A DNA stretch of 64,000 bases from positions 1-64,000 of the forward strand of contig NZ_SZVI01000003.1 in the NCBI RefSeq assembly GCF_013416775.1, given 5' to 3'. The DNA comes from Rhodoferax sp. BLA1. GTDB lineage: Bacteria > Pseudomonadota > Gammaproteobacteria > Burkholderiales > Burkholderiaceae_C. The translations under genes and the position numbers were made by a program. The notes under the pieces were generated by a model, which was not told the DNA's origin, did not search any database, and was given only the letters and a program-made list of their open reading frames with translations. Below are positions 1 to 9,218 of the stretch, in pieces. Within the stretch, counting starts at the first letter, position 1, and every line of letters starts with the position of its first letter.

Positions 1-148
1 CTCAGACATGCCAGTTGGCTCAGAAGTTTGGCGAAGTCCCTTTGGTTCATGTCGCACCTCCATCACCGCTCTTCTCCCACACTTTGGGTTGCTGTCCAGA
101 ACTTCAACAGCTAATTCAGACATAGCCCTAAATGATCCAGAGAATGCC

Positions 149-670
149 ATGAACATCCGTGCCGCCAGCCCCCAAGACGCCAGCACCCTGGCCCAGCTGA
201 TCAGCGCCGCCAACCGCGATGTGGCCACACAGTTTGGTTTGACTGTGGAGAACTGCCCCAAACACCCGTCGTTCTGCAGCGCAGACTGGGTGTTGGCCGA
301 CATGGCGCGGGGAGCGTGCTACTTTTTGGCAGAGGTTGATTCCGGCCCCATCGGCTGCGTGGCCTTTGAAACCGCAGGCGCGGGGCTGGCCTACCTGAAC
401 CGCCTGTCGGTGTTACCCGCCCAGCAGCGCCAAGGTGTGGGGGCGCAGCTGGTGCAACATGTGTTGCAGGTGGCCAGCGCCGCCGCTTGCCAGCGCGTGA
501 GCATCGGGGTGATTGCTCAGCACATCGCGCTGCAACATTGGTATGGCCAGCTTGGTTTTGTGACTGCCGAGACCCAAGACTTTGCCCACTTGCCGTTTTC
601 GGTGACCTACATGCACTGCGGGGTGCCCCCTTACGTTACTCGCCAAAACGCCCGTCGCGCATGTCACTGA
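149..670 (+). CDS. GNAT family N-acetyltransferase
   Basis: A 173-residue protein with the acetyl-CoA binding motif A of the GNAT fold: a beta strand (LNRLSVLP) followed by the pyrophosphate loop RQGVGA and an amphipathic helix. The reading frame is open further upstream to position 8, but that stretch does not look like protein. ATG 149 (MNIRAAS) begins directly with the first GNAT strand and was chosen for that reason. The substrate cannot be told from sequence. Its last 35 bases overlap the 3' end of the convergent pirin gene. Confidence 0.8.
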   Translation: MNIRAASPQDASTLAQLISAANRDVATQFGLTVENCPKHPSFCSADWVLADMARGACYFLAEVDSGPIGCVAFETAGAGLAYLNRLSVLPAQQRQGVGAQLVQHVLQVASAAACQRVSIGVIAQHIALQHWYGQLGFVTAETQDFAHLPFSVTYMHCGVPPYVTRQNARRACH

Positions 671-1508
671 GCGCTTGGTAGATCTCTTGCTGGGTGTTCA
701 TCACAAACGGGCCGTACTGGGCAATCGGTTCACCGAGTGGCTGCCCGGCGATCAACAACACCTTGGCATCGGCAGACGCTTCGATCACCACACCGTCGGC
801 CTCGGGGCTGTTGGCCAGCAGGGCCATACGTTGCACCGGTACCGTCTGGCCGGCGATGCTCACCTCGCCTCGGTACACGTACACAAAGGCGTTGTGACCT
901 GCGGGCACGGCTTGCTCAAAGCGCGATCCGGCAGGCAGATGGATGTCCAGGTAGAGCGGCGCGGTGGCGTCGCGTGTCACCGCACCGCCCACACCGTGGC
1001 TGGCACCGGCAATCACCGTCACGGCCACACCTTGTTCGGTGGTGAGTTTGGGCAGGTCAGCGGCCTTGAAGTCGCGGTACCACGGGGCCATCATCTTGTC
1101 GCGTGCGGGCAGGTTCAGCCAGAGCTGGAAACCTTCCATCACGCCATCTTCCTGCTGCGGGATCTCGGAGTGGATCACACCACGGCCGGCGGTCATCCAC
1201 TGCACACCACCGTTTTCGAGCAGTCCTTCGTGGCCCGCGCTGTCGCGGTGGCGCATGCGCCCGGCAATCATGTAGGTGATGGTCTCAAAACCCCGGTGCG
1301 GGTGGTCCGGGAAACCGGCAATGTAGTCGTCGGGCTGGTCACTGCCAAAGGCATCAAGCATCAAAAACGGGTCCAGCCGACGCTGCAGGTTTTGTGTCAG
1401 CACCCGTGTGAGTTTGACGCCCGCGCCGTCCGAGGTGGCCTGCCCGGCCACCAGACGCTCCACGGTGCGCGGGTGCGTCACGGTGGTGGTGTGTACTGTG
1501 GTGTTCAT
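636..1508 (-). CDS. Pirin family protein
   Basis: A 290-residue bicupin of the pirin family. The four metal ligands known from human pirin are present in the N-terminal cupin as H69 and H71 (HPHRGFE) and H113 and E115 (GVIHSE). Bacterial pirins bind iron or other metals and several have quercetinase-like or redox-regulatory roles; the role here is not evident. It lies 70 bp downstream of azoR on the same strand, with a palindromic repeat between them, so the two may form a stress or quinone-response unit controlled by the LysR gene at 2276. The 3' end overlaps the convergent GNAT gene. Confidence 0.88.
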   Translation of the reverse strand: MNTTVHTTTVTHPRTVERLVAGQATSDGAGVKLTRVLTQNLQRRLDPFLMLDAFGSDQPDDYIAGFPDHPHRGFETITYMIAGRMRHRDSAGHEGLLENGGVQWMTAGRGVIHSEIPQQEDGVMEGFQLWLNLPARDKMMAPWYRDFKAADLPKLTTEQGVAVTVIAGASHGVGGAVTRDATAPLYLDIHLPAGSRFEQAVPAGHNAFVYVYRGEVSIAGQTVPVQRMALLANSPEADGVVIEASADAKVLLIAGQPLGEPIAQYGPFVMNTQQEIYQALSDMRDGRFGE

Positions 1509-1522
1509 GGCGTTATCCTTTC

Positions 1523-1560
1523 ATTGATAGCAAGAGGCCCTTGTTTCATATGGGCTAGAA
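1523..1560. repeat. Dispersed palindromic repeat, copy 1
   Basis: A copy of the window's short palindromic repeat: TTGATAGC, then GGCCC...GGGCT, then AGA. It sits between azoR and the pirin gene, immediately upstream of the pirin start. It is slightly degenerate compared with the copies at 13919 and 23747. Confidence 0.6.
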
Positions 1561-1578
1561 CCGGTTTTTGTCACTCAC

Positions 1579-2178
1579 TCAGGCCAGTGCGGCCTGCAGG
1601 TCGGCCTCAGCCTGGGCAAAACCCTTTTCGCTGGCCTCGGGCCCCATGGCCAAACCTTCGGCATAAATGAAGTGCACATCGGTCAGGCCCAGAAAACCCA
1701 ATACCGCCTTCAGGTACGGCACCTGGGAATCGTTGGCCGTGTCACGGTACAGGCCGCCACGGGCCAGCGCCACATAAACCTTTTTGCCTTTGAGCAGGCC
1801 TTCAGGGCCATTGGCCGTGTAGCGGAAGGTCACACCCGCGCGGGCAATCGCGTCGATCCAGCTCTTGAACTGCACCGGCACGCCAAAGTTGTACATCGGC
1901 ACACCGAGCACGATGGTGTCGTGCGCCTGGATTTCGGCAATCAGCGCGTCATCCAGCGCCACACGGGCGGCCTGCTCGGGTGTGCGTTGCTCAGCCGGGG
2001 TGAACAAGGCGCCCAGCGCGGCTTCGTCCAACACCGGGTGCGGCGTCACCGCCAGGTCACGCACGGTGAGGGTGGCGCCGGGGTTGGCCACATGCAGGCG
2101 GGCCACGATGCTGTTGGCCACACGGGTGGAGTTGGCGCCTTCACGGCGGGCACTGGCATTGATTTGCAGAATGTTCAT
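1579..2178 (-). CDS. azoR: FMN-dependent NADH-azoreductase
   Basis: A 199-residue flavodoxin-fold quinone/azo reductase. The N-terminus [11 protein letters not shown] is the FMN phosphate-binding strand and loop of the AzoR family; the MYNFGVP segment and the GG..Y region contact the isoalloxazine ring in characterised members. The family reduces quinones and azo compounds with NADH as a cytoplasmic homodimer and protects against thiol-reactive and quinone stress. Length fits the family (about 200). An AGGAG-like ribosome site precedes the ATG. It is divergent from a LysR regulator 97 bp away, the classic arrangement for LysR control. Confidence 0.92.
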   Translation of the reverse strand: MNILQINASARREGANSTRVANSIVARLHVANPGATLTVRDLAVTPHPVLDEAALGALFTPAEQRTPEQAARVALDDALIAEIQAHDTIVLGVPMYNFGVPVQFKSWIDAIARAGVTFRYTANGPEGLLKGKKVYVALARGGLYRDTANDSQVPYLKAVLGFLGLTDVHFIYAEGLAMGPEASEKGFAQAEADLQAALA

Positions 2179-2275
2179 GAAAGGCTCCTTGGCTGAGGTG
2201 GGTTGGGGGCGATGGGTGTACTGTATTTGTTGCCAATCTCACTGGGAAGACCTCAAACTGGATAACATTGTTGTC

Positions 2276-3208
2276 ATGATGGAACAATCCACCCCCCACA
2301 TCGACCCCAACGACCTGCTGGTGTTTGCCCGCGTGGCCGACTTGGGCAGCTTCAGCAAGGCCGCAGAGCGGCTGGGCTGGCCCAAGTCCACCGTGTCACG
2401 GCGCATCTCGGCCCTGGAAACCCAGCTTGGTGAGCGCCTGCTGCTGCGCACCACCCGGCGCCAGACGGTGACCGAGTTTGGCCAGCAGCTGCTGGACCAC
2501 GCACGCCAGGTGGCGCTTGAGGTGGGCGCGGTGGTGGCACTGCGAGAACAGCGCCAGGCCCTGCCCAGTGGGCGGTTGCGGGTCTCGATGCCGAGTGACT
2601 TTGCCAACCTGCTGCTGGCCGACACCCTGGCCGCGTTTGTGGCGATGCACCCGGGCATCTCGCTGGAGCTGGATCTGTCGCCGCGCCGGGTGGACCTGCT
2701 TGGTGAGGGTTTTGATGTGGCGGTGCGTATTGGCAATTTGCCCGATGACAACCTGCTGGCCGCACGGCGGCTGGCGGTGTTTTCCAGCGGCCTGTACGCC
2801 GCACCCGCTTATCTGGCCGAACATGGTGAACCCCAGACCCCAGCCGAGCTGACCCAGCATGACGCGGTGCGCCTGCTGGGTGGCAATGGCGAGCCCGTCC
2901 CCTGGACACTGACCCGTGGTGAGGAGCGCTGGCAAGCGGTGCCGCCCGGGCGCGCCACCGCCAATGCGCCCGAGCTGCTGATCCGCCTGGCGCGGGCCGG
3001 CGTCGGCATTGCCGCAGTGCCGGACTATTTTGCGTTGCCCGATGTGCGCCGTGGCGAATTGCGCCGTGTCTTGCCCGACTGGGTGTTGCCCAGCCCGGTG
3101 GCCTGGGCGGTGTTTCCGGGGCGCAAACTCATGCCCGCCAAAACCCGGGTCTTCATCGACATGTTGCAGACCGCGCTGGGCGGCAGCCACGGCGCCTTGG
3201 CCGAATGA
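2276..3208 (+). CDS. LysR family transcriptional regulator
   Basis: About 310 residues. The N-terminal winged helix-turn-helix is clear (LVFARVADLGSFSKAAERLG, then STVSRRISALE), followed by an effector-binding domain of two periplasmic-binding-protein-like lobes. The frame is open to 1865, but the upstream part is antisense to azoR. Two adjacent ATGs at 2276 and 2279 start the conserved region. Divergent orientation to azoR suggests that it controls azoR and probably the pirin gene; this is inferred from context. The inducer is unknown. Confidence 0.9.
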   Translation: MMEQSTPHIDPNDLLVFARVADLGSFSKAAERLGWPKSTVSRRISALETQLGERLLLRTTRRQTVTEFGQQLLDHARQVALEVGAVVALREQRQALPSGRLRVSMPSDFANLLLADTLAAFVAMHPGISLELDLSPRRVDLLGEGFDVAVRIGNLPDDNLLAARRLAVFSSGLYAAPAYLAEHGEPQTPAELTQHDAVRLLGGNGEPVPWTLTRGEERWQAVPPGRATANAPELLIRLARAGVGIAAVPDYFALPDVRRGELRRVLPDWVLPSPVAWAVFPGRKLMPAKTRVFIDMLQTALGGSHGALAE

Positions 3209-3265
3209 ACATTTGCATGAGGCATACTGCGCCCCCGCCGCAACCCGGCCTGGAACACTGACCCG

Positions 3266-4222
3266 ATGACTCAAGACGCCCCTTGCCCGTTTGGTGAACG
3301 CCGTTACAACGCCTGGAACGAACACGTCAAAACCCGTTACGGCGGGCGTGTACAAAAGGTGTCGGTGCTGGCCGGGTTCACCTGCCCGAACCGCGACGGC
3401 CTGCTGGGCAAAGGCGGCTGCACCTTTTGCAACAACGACGGCTTCACACCGGGGTATCTCGACACCCAGCAGTCCATCACCGAGCAGATCAACGCCGGGC
3501 TCAATTTCCTGCGGCGGCGTTACCCGAACACACAGCGCTACATGGCGTATTTCCAGAGCTACAGCAACACCTACGGCGAGTTCGAGCGCCTGCGCGCCTG
3601 TTATGACGAGGCACTGGCCCACCCGGAGGTCAGCGGCCTGGCGATTGGCACCCGGCCCGACTGCCTGCCCGATGCCGTGCTGGACTACCTGGCAGAGCTG
3701 TCGCGCAGCCACATCATCGAGCTGGAGATGGGCGTCGAGTCCTGCAATGACGCGGTGTTGGCCCGTGTCAACCGCGGCCATGACTTTACCTGCAGTGTGG
3801 ATGCGATCCAGCGCGCCGCAGCACGCGGGCTGGAAGTCACCGCGCACCTGTTGTTAGGCCTGCCTGGTGAGTCGGTGGACAGCATGCTCGACGGTGCGCG
3901 CCTGCTCTCAGCCCTGCCGATCCACGCGCTCAAGTTGCACCAACTGCAGGTGGTGCGCGGCACCCTGCTGGCGCGTGACTGGCGGCGTGACCCAGAGTCG
4001 GTGCCGCTGCTGGGGGAAGATGAATGCATCGGCTTGCTGGCCGATTTCATCGAGCGGCTGGCACCGCACATCCTCTTGCAACGTGTGGGCAGCGAGGTGC
4101 CACCGTCACAAAAACTCGCGCCCGAGTGGAATGTGCGCCTGTCTGAACTGGCGCCCCGCATCTCTGCCGAACTGGCCCGGCGCGGCAGCTGGCAGGGTTG
4201 CCGTTACCAGCCAACTCAGTAA
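3266..4222 (+). CDS. TIGR01212 family radical SAM protein (YhcC-like)
   Basis: A 318-residue radical-SAM enzyme. The cluster-binding cysteines have the spacing of the YhcC/TIGR01212 group rather than CxxxCxxC: C40, C52 and C55. The rest matches the family, including AYFQSYSNTYG, the LEMGVES strand and LLLGLPGE. The family's reaction is not established. Length is typical. The gene stands alone after the LysR gene (57 bp gap) and is followed by a palindromic repeat that could act as a terminator. Confidence 0.88.
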   Translation: MTQDAPCPFGERRYNAWNEHVKTRYGGRVQKVSVLAGFTCPNRDGLLGKGGCTFCNNDGFTPGYLDTQQSITEQINAGLNFLRRRYPNTQRYMAYFQSYSNTYGEFERLRACYDEALAHPEVSGLAIGTRPDCLPDAVLDYLAELSRSHIIELEMGVESCNDAVLARVNRGHDFTCSVDAIQRAAARGLEVTAHLLLGLPGESVDSMLDGARLLSALPIHALKLHQLQVVRGTLLARDWRRDPESVPLLGEDECIGLLADFIERLAPHILLQRVGSEVPPSQKLAPEWNVRLSELAPRISAELARRGSWQGCRYQPTQ

Positions 4223-4265
4223 AAACAATAGCTGCAAGCCCTTTAAATAAAAGGGCTAGAGGCAG
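4221..4265. repeat. Dispersed palindromic repeat, copy 2
   Basis: Contains the perfect stem AGCCCTTT...AAAGGGCT with ACAATAGCTG on the left and AGAGGC on the right. It lies between two convergent genes, so on transcription it could form a bidirectional terminator-like hairpin. Confidence 0.75.
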
Positions 4266-4282
4266 TATTTATCTACAAACGC

Positions 4283-4993
4283 TCACAGCGCCACATAGCG
4301 CTCTTTGCGGTGGTTGGTGGCCAGGGTCTGGTTCAGCATGAAAGCGCCCAGCACCGACAGCGCCACATGTTGCCAGTCCACCACCGCAAACGAGCACAAC
4401 AAAATCACCCCGTCCATGGCCATCTGCACCCGACCGGCGCGCCAGCCAAAGTGGTCCTGCAAATAGAGCGCCAGCAGGTTGAACCCGCCCAGGCTGGCGC
4501 GGTGGCGAAACAGGATCAGGATGCTCACCCCCATCAGCAGCCCACCCATGACCGCGGTAAACACCGGTGACAACGTGTCAAAACTGACCACCCGGGGCAG
4601 CAGCGTCACGATCACCGACAGCAGGCCCACCGACAAGGCGGTCTTGAGGGTAAAAGCCCGGCCCATGCGCTGCCAGGCCAGCACGTAAAACGGCACGTTC
4701 ACCACAAACATCACCAGCCCGAAGCTCCAGCCGGTGGCGTAGTGGATCAAAAACGCCACCCCGGCCGTGCCGCCAGTGAGCAGGCCGGTGTGGCTGAACA
4801 TCAGCACCGCAAACGACATGAACAGCGTGGCGGTCAAGAGCGCCTGCACATCTTCACGGGTGCTGTGGCGCAGCGCTTCCAAGGCCTCGGGGCTCAGGGT
4901 CGCGGGGGGGACAGCAGGTGTGGGGGCGGACGGTGGCATGGTCGTTGGCGCGAAAGCGCCTGGCAATAGGCAAGGCAGGCATGGTAGGCGCAT
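4283..4993 (-). CDS. YitT family membrane protein
   Basis: A polytopic inner-membrane protein with about six hydrophobic segments. It carries family features such as HTGLLTGGTAGVAFL, and later LFRHRASLGGFNLLALYLQ followed by GRVQMAMDG. YitT proteins are uncharacterised integral membrane proteins, possibly transporters. The start is uncertain: the frame opens at a TTG at 5065, with ATGs at 4993 (chosen) and 4939. The 4939 start would remove a proline-rich lead that is not needed for the fold. No clear ribosome site precedes either. It is divergent from an Lrp-family regulator, which may control it. Confidence 0.82.
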   Translation of the reverse strand: MRLPCLPCLLPGAFAPTTMPPSAPTPAVPPATLSPEALEALRHSTREDVQALLTATLFMSFAVLMFSHTGLLTGGTAGVAFLIHYATGWSFGLVMFVVNVPFYVLAWQRMGRAFTLKTALSVGLLSVIVTLLPRVVSFDTLSPVFTAVMGGLLMGVSILILFRHRASLGGFNLLALYLQDHFGWRAGRVQMAMDGVILLCSFAVVDWQHVALSVLGAFMLNQTLATNHRKERYVAL

Positions 4994-5053
4994 AACGCCG
5001 CAACAGGTTTGCATATTGATGCACTCAATCACACCCAAGTGCATAATTTGTGC

Positions 5054-5551
5054 ATGAAAAATCAAATCAATGACGATTCACTGCTCGACAAATACGATGT
5101 GGCCTTGTTGAGTGCCTTGCAGCAAGACGCCAGCGCCACCCACCAGCAGCTCGGTGAGCTGGTGCATTTGTCACCGTCACAGGTGAGTCGCCGCATCACC
5201 CGGCTGCAGGCCAGCGGCATCATCCGGCGCACCGTGGCGCTGCTGGACCCGGCACGTATCGGCCTGGGCGTGCGCGCCATCAGTTATGTGACGCTGGCGC
5301 GCCACGGTGAAGACGAGGGCGCCGCCTTTGAACAGGAAATTGCGGCCTTCCCCGAGGTGCTGGAGTGTTTTGCGGTGACCGGTGAGTCGGACTACATCCT
5401 GCAAATCGTGGCGGCCAGCTTGAGTGAGCTGTCCGAATCGGTGTTACGACGCCTGACCCGCATCAAGGTGGTCAACAACATCCGCTCCAACATCGTGCTG
5501 CAAAGCATCAAAAGCAGCACCGAGCTGCCGTTGGGCCAGGTGGGGCGCTGA
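5054..5551 (+). CDS. Lrp/AsnC family transcriptional regulator
   Basis: 165 residues. The N-terminal winged helix-turn-helix (LLSALQQDASATHQQLGELV, then SPSQVSRRITRLQASGIIRR) is followed by an AsnC-type ligand-binding domain (PEVLECFAVTGESDYILQIVA). ATG 5054 (MKNQIND) matches the family start; the 45 bases of open frame before it overlap the divergent YitT gene region. Members sense amino acids and act as octamers or dimers. Divergence from the YitT gene suggests local control. Confidence 0.9.
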   Translation: MKNQINDDSLLDKYDVALLSALQQDASATHQQLGELVHLSPSQVSRRITRLQASGIIRRTVALLDPARIGLGVRAISYVTLARHGEDEGAAFEQEIAAFPEVLECFAVTGESDYILQIVAASLSELSESVLRRLTRIKVVNNIRSNIVLQSIKSSTELPLGQVGR

Positions 5552-5646
5552 GCGCAAGCGGTCTTCCGCATCGGGCTTGCAAGTGCAGCAGGGCCAACCT
5601 ACACTGGTTTGCAGTGACACGGTACGGTCAACTCTGGGAGACCATC

Positions 5647-6147
5647 ATGACCCAATCCATCGCCTGTTCCGGCTCAAGCCTGTTGTCTGCAGCTGCTATC
5701 ACCTCAGCCCTGATACTGACAGGCTGCGCCGTAGAAATCGACAACCAACAGCCCGCGCAAGAACTTGCTCAAGAAACCCGGGCCCCCGGCTCGGTCTACA
5801 CCGGCTGGCGGGTGTTTCAGGACCGCTGTGCCCAGTGCCACGGCCCCGACGCGCTGGGCACCGCTGTGGCGCCTGATCTGCTGCCCCGGGTGTACGACAT
5901 GGGCCAACGCCGTTTTGTTGGCCTGGTGTTACAACGTTATGACTGGAACCTGCCACCCGGCCAGGCCCGCCAGGAAGGCGCCGCACTGGACCAACTGGTG
6001 GACCAGATCATCCAGCGCCGTGGCCCGGTGGTGGACATGCCCGCGTGGCAGAGCGAGCCACGCGTGACTGCGCACATCACCGACCTGTTTGCCTACCTGA
6101 GCGCCCGCGCCAACGGCACACAAGGCCAGGGGCGTCCGCAGCCCTAG
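5647..6147 (+). CDS. Lipoprotein c-type cytochrome
   Basis: 166 residues. A signal peptide ends in the lipobox LTGC (C27), so the protein should be lipid-anchored on the periplasmic side. One heme-binding motif CAQCH is at residues 61-65, and a later methionine (PAWQ region preceded by DMP) is a candidate sixth ligand. The start at 5647 is supported by GGGAG seven bases upstream. It resembles small class I cytochromes that shuttle electrons to oxidases. No oxidase genes are adjacent, so its partner is unknown. Confidence 0.82.
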   Translation: MTQSIACSGSSLLSAAAITSALILTGCAVEIDNQQPAQELAQETRAPGSVYTGWRVFQDRCAQCHGPDALGTAVAPDLLPRVYDMGQRRFVGLVLQRYDWNLPPGQARQEGAALDQLVDQIIQRRGPVVDMPAWQSEPRVTAHITDLFAYLSARANGTQGQGRPQP

Positions 6148-6155
6148 GCGGCAGC

Positions 6156-7247
6156 TTAACCAGCCATCACCGAGCGCATGTCGACCAGCAGGGCCTCCAC
6201 CGATTCGGGGGCGGTGTCCCAGGCACACATGAAACGGCAACCGCCACCGGCGATGAACTGGTAGAACTTCCAGCCTTTGGCCTGCAGGGCATCCACTGCC
6301 TCTGGCGGCAACTGTGCAAAAACGCCGTTGGCTTGCGGCGGATGCAAGGTGGTGACACCGGCAATCGACAACATGCCGGTGTAGAGTTTCTGTGCCATCG
6401 CATTGGCGTGGCGGGCATTGTGCAACCACACATCGTTTTCCAGCAGACCCACCCAGGGCGCCGAGATAAAACGCATTTTGGAGGCGAGTTGCCCAGCCTG
6501 TTTCACGCGCCAGGCAAAGTCTTCAGAGAGTTTGCGGTCAAAAAACACCACCGCCTCACCCACCGGCAAGCCGTTTTTGGTGCCACCAAAACACAACACG
6601 TCAACCCCGGCGCGCCAGGTGATGTCGGCCGGTGAACAGCCCAAATGGGCCACCGCGTTGGCAAAACGGGCGCCGTCCATGTGCACCCGCAAGTTGTGTT
6701 TCTGCGCCATCCAGGCAATGGCGCGCACCTCGTCCAAGCTGTAGACCGTGCCCATTTCAGTCGCCTGGGTGATCGACACCACCTGCGGGCGCGGGTAATG
6801 GATGTCGCTGCGTTTGGTCACCAGGGTGTGGATCGCCTCTGGTGTGAGTTTGCCGAGCTGCGCCGCGGGCGACTGGTTCTCACCCACCAGCAATTTGGAG
6901 CCATTGGAGAAAAACTCGGGGCCACCACACTCGTCGGTTTCGATGTGCGCCACCGGGCTGCAGATGACCGAGTGGTAACTCTGGCACAAGGACGCCAGCG
7001 CCAATGAGTTGGCAGCGGTGCCGTTGAAGACGTAGTACACGTCGCATTCGATGTCAAACAGCTGGCGCAGCATGTCGGTGGAGCGCTGGGTCCAGCGGTC
7101 ATCACCATAAGCGGGTTCGTGGCCGCTGGCATTGGCTTCACCGAGCCAGTGCATTGCCTGAGGGCAGGCGCCTGCGTAGTTGTCACTGGCAAATTGTTGT
7201 CGGGCCACACGCTGGGTCGCGGCGGCATGGGTGTTCGGGACTGTCAC
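6156..7247 (-). CDS. Low-specificity threonine aldolase family enzyme
   Basis: A 363-residue PLP-dependent fold-type I enzyme of the beta-eliminating lyase/threonine aldolase group. K224 in GGTKNG is the PLP lysine, HMDGARFANAVA carries the cofactor-ring Asp, and FNGTAAN is the phosphate-binding region. The family cleaves L-threonine/allo-threonine to glycine and acetaldehyde. Some members in this group act on other beta-hydroxy amino acids, so the exact substrate is not certain. It is convergent with the cytochrome gene, with an 8-bp gap. Confidence 0.86.
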   Translation of the reverse strand: MTVPNTHAAATQRVARQQFASDNYAGACPQAMHWLGEANASGHEPAYGDDRWTQRSTDMLRQLFDIECDVYYVFNGTAANSLALASLCQSYHSVICSPVAHIETDECGGPEFFSNGSKLLVGENQSPAAQLGKLTPEAIHTLVTKRSDIHYPRPQVVSITQATEMGTVYSLDEVRAIAWMAQKHNLRVHMDGARFANAVAHLGCSPADITWRAGVDVLCFGGTKNGLPVGEAVVFFDRKLSEDFAWRVKQAGQLASKMRFISAPWVGLLENDVWLHNARHANAMAQKLYTGMLSIAGVTTLHPPQANGVFAQLPPEAVDALQAKGWKFYQFIAGGGCRFMCAWDTAPESVEALLVDMRSVMAG

Positions 7248-7357
7248 AAAAACATGGCCTTTCTGCCGGCAGCGTCGCCCAGAACCTGTTTGACCGCCAC
7301 CCTGGCGAAGGCAGACGATAGCAGAACCGCATAGCGCCTTGGCGCAGGGCGGCGCGC

Positions 7358-8977
7358 TCAGTTGAGCATCATTTGTTTGCCCTCGCGCCGCAGCGATACC
7401 GCATCCGCTTGCTCCAAGGTGGCCTCCCCTGCGCGCAAGCGGAACAAACGCAGGGAACTGCGCACAGACTGCACCTGCTGCGACAGAGAGCTGGCGGTGG
7501 CCGCCAGTTCCTCGACCATGGCGGCATTTTGCTGGGTGATGGTGTCCATCTGCACAATGGCTTCGTTGATCTGGGAGATTCCCAAGGTCTGCGCCTCCGA
7601 GGCGCGGGTGATTTCACCGAGCACCGTGTTGACCTTGTCCACCGACTCCTGGGCGCTGAGCATTCTGGTGAGGGCCAGTTGGGTTTGTTCACTGCCCACA
7701 CTCACACGCGCGGTGGATTGGGTGATGAGCTGCTTGATGTCTTTGGCGGCCGCCGTGGTGCGCTGGGCCAGCGCCCGAACCTCCGAGGCCACCACCGCAA
7801 AGCCGCGCCCCTGGTCACCCGCACGGGCCGCCTCCACCGCCGCATTGAGGGCCAGGATGTTGGTCTGGAAAGCAACCCCCTCAATCAGCTGCATGATGTC
7901 GGTGATGCGCCGGGAGGACTCGGAGATGTCCTGCATGGACTGGGCGACAGAGCTCACAGCCTGGTTGCTGCGTGATGTGACAGCACTGGTCTCCTGCGCG
8001 ATGTCTGCACCCTGTCTGGCTGAAGCGGCACTGAGCTGAGCGGTGCTGTTGATCTCCTCCATGGAAGCGGCCGTCTCTTGCAGGCTGGCGGCCTGCGATT
8101 CGGTGCGGGCAGAGAGGTCATGGTTGCCCGCAGCAATTTCCTGCACCGAGGTGCTGAGGCGGTCTATCTCATCACGCACATCCGTGACGACGGTGCGCAG
8201 GTTCACCGACATTTGCATCAAGGCCTGCTGCAAATGGCGAAAAACGCCGCTGCCACGCACAGCCACCTTGTGGGTGAGGTCACCCGCGGCCAACTGGTTG
8301 GCATCGGCCAACACATCGGCCAGCGGGCGGATGGTCATGTGCCAGTTGGCCCACACCGACAAGGCCGCAGCCAGGCAGCCCAGGGGCAGCAACCCCATCC
8401 AGCTCAGCCCCATGGATGCAGCAAACACCAGCAAGCCCATCAGGGCCACTTGCATCAGCGCGAGCCTGGCCACCAGGCTGGGGTTCATCAGGCGCAACAA
8501 GCGCCCGGCCAAGTCGGTCCGTATCACCTGACCCCGATGCAGCCGCAGGGTCTGGCTGCCCGACTTGGCTTGTGCCTGCATGCGGGTGTACAGCTGTTCT
8601 GCGGTCTTGACAGACTCGGGCGAGGGCAAGGTCCGCACCGACAGGTAGCCGGTGATCTGCTCACCATCCATCATCGGGGTGGCATTGGCACGCACCCAGT
8701 AGTAGTCGCCATTTTTGCGGCGGTTCTTGACCAGACCGCTCCAGGGTTGTTTGGCCTGGATGGTCTCCCACATGTCGCGAAAAGCTTCCGCCGGCATGTC
8801 AGGGTGGCGCACCAGATTGTGGGGCTGGCCCAGCAGCTCTGCGGTGGAGTAGCCACTCACCTCAACAAACGCGGTGTTGCAATACACGATGCGCCCCTTG
8901 AGGTCGGTGACAGATACCAGGGTTTGGTGGGGTGGAAAAGTAAATTCCTGCTGGGACACAGGCAAATTGCTGCGCAT
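7358..8977 (-). CDS. PAS domain methyl-accepting chemotaxis protein (Aer-like)
   Basis: About 539 residues. An N-terminal PAS domain (residues 15-115, [20 protein letters not shown] to [12 protein letters not shown]) resembles the FAD-binding PAS of Aer-type energy sensors. Hydrophobic segments follow at about 165-212, then a HAMP-like region ([18 protein letters not shown]) and a long coiled-coil signalling domain with the conserved hairpin tip [19 protein letters not shown] 8977 has a strong GAGGAG ribosome site; the upstream alternative at 8992 does not. No periplasmic sensor domain is present, so it should sense redox or energy inside the cell. Confidence 0.9.
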   Translation of the reverse strand: MRSNLPVSQQEFTFPPHQTLVSVTDLKGRIVYCNTAFVEVSGYSTAELLGQPHNLVRHPDMPAEAFRDMWETIQAKQPWSGLVKNRRKNGDYYWVRANATPMMDGEQITGYLSVRTLPSPESVKTAEQLYTRMQAQAKSGSQTLRLHRGQVIRTDLAGRLLRLMNPSLVARLALMQVALMGLLVFAASMGLSWMGLLPLGCLAAALSVWANWHMTIRPLADVLADANQLAAGDLTHKVAVRGSGVFRHLQQALMQMSVNLRTVVTDVRDEIDRLSTSVQEIAAGNHDLSARTESQAASLQETAASMEEINSTAQLSAASARQGADIAQETSAVTSRSNQAVSSVAQSMQDISESSRRITDIMQLIEGVAFQTNILALNAAVEAARAGDQGRGFAVVASEVRALAQRTTAAAKDIKQLITQSTARVSVGSEQTQLALTRMLSAQESVDKVNTVLGEITRASEAQTLGISQINEAIVQMDTITQQNAAMVEELAATASSLSQQVQSVRSSLRLFRLRAGEATLEQADAVSLRREGKQMMLN

Positions 8978-9218
8978 GAACTGGCTCCTCATTCGGAAAA
9001 ATTTGGAAGACCAACGCGAAATCTATTTGTTATGACTGAATCTGCTTTCGCCCCAGACAGCAGCTTGTCAAGGTTATGCTGCCGTGTCTGTAACTCCCCG
9101 TTACAAGTGGGCTGCCACGCAGACTACTTCAAAGTGCTGCTCAGGTACAGCTGTGATTACCCTCTAGTGCTCAAAAAAACCACCACCTCACACAAACAAG
9201 GTGTTGGCCCGCGCGGGC

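Noticed and set aside
675..1670. Long plus-strand open frame antisense to the pirin gene
   Set aside because: It is the complementary-frame shadow of a well-supported pirin gene and has no motifs or ribosome site.
5685..5730. Possible repeat copy in the signal peptide of the cytochrome c gene
   Set aside because: Only AGCTGCTATCA and AGCCCTGA match; the right arm is missing.
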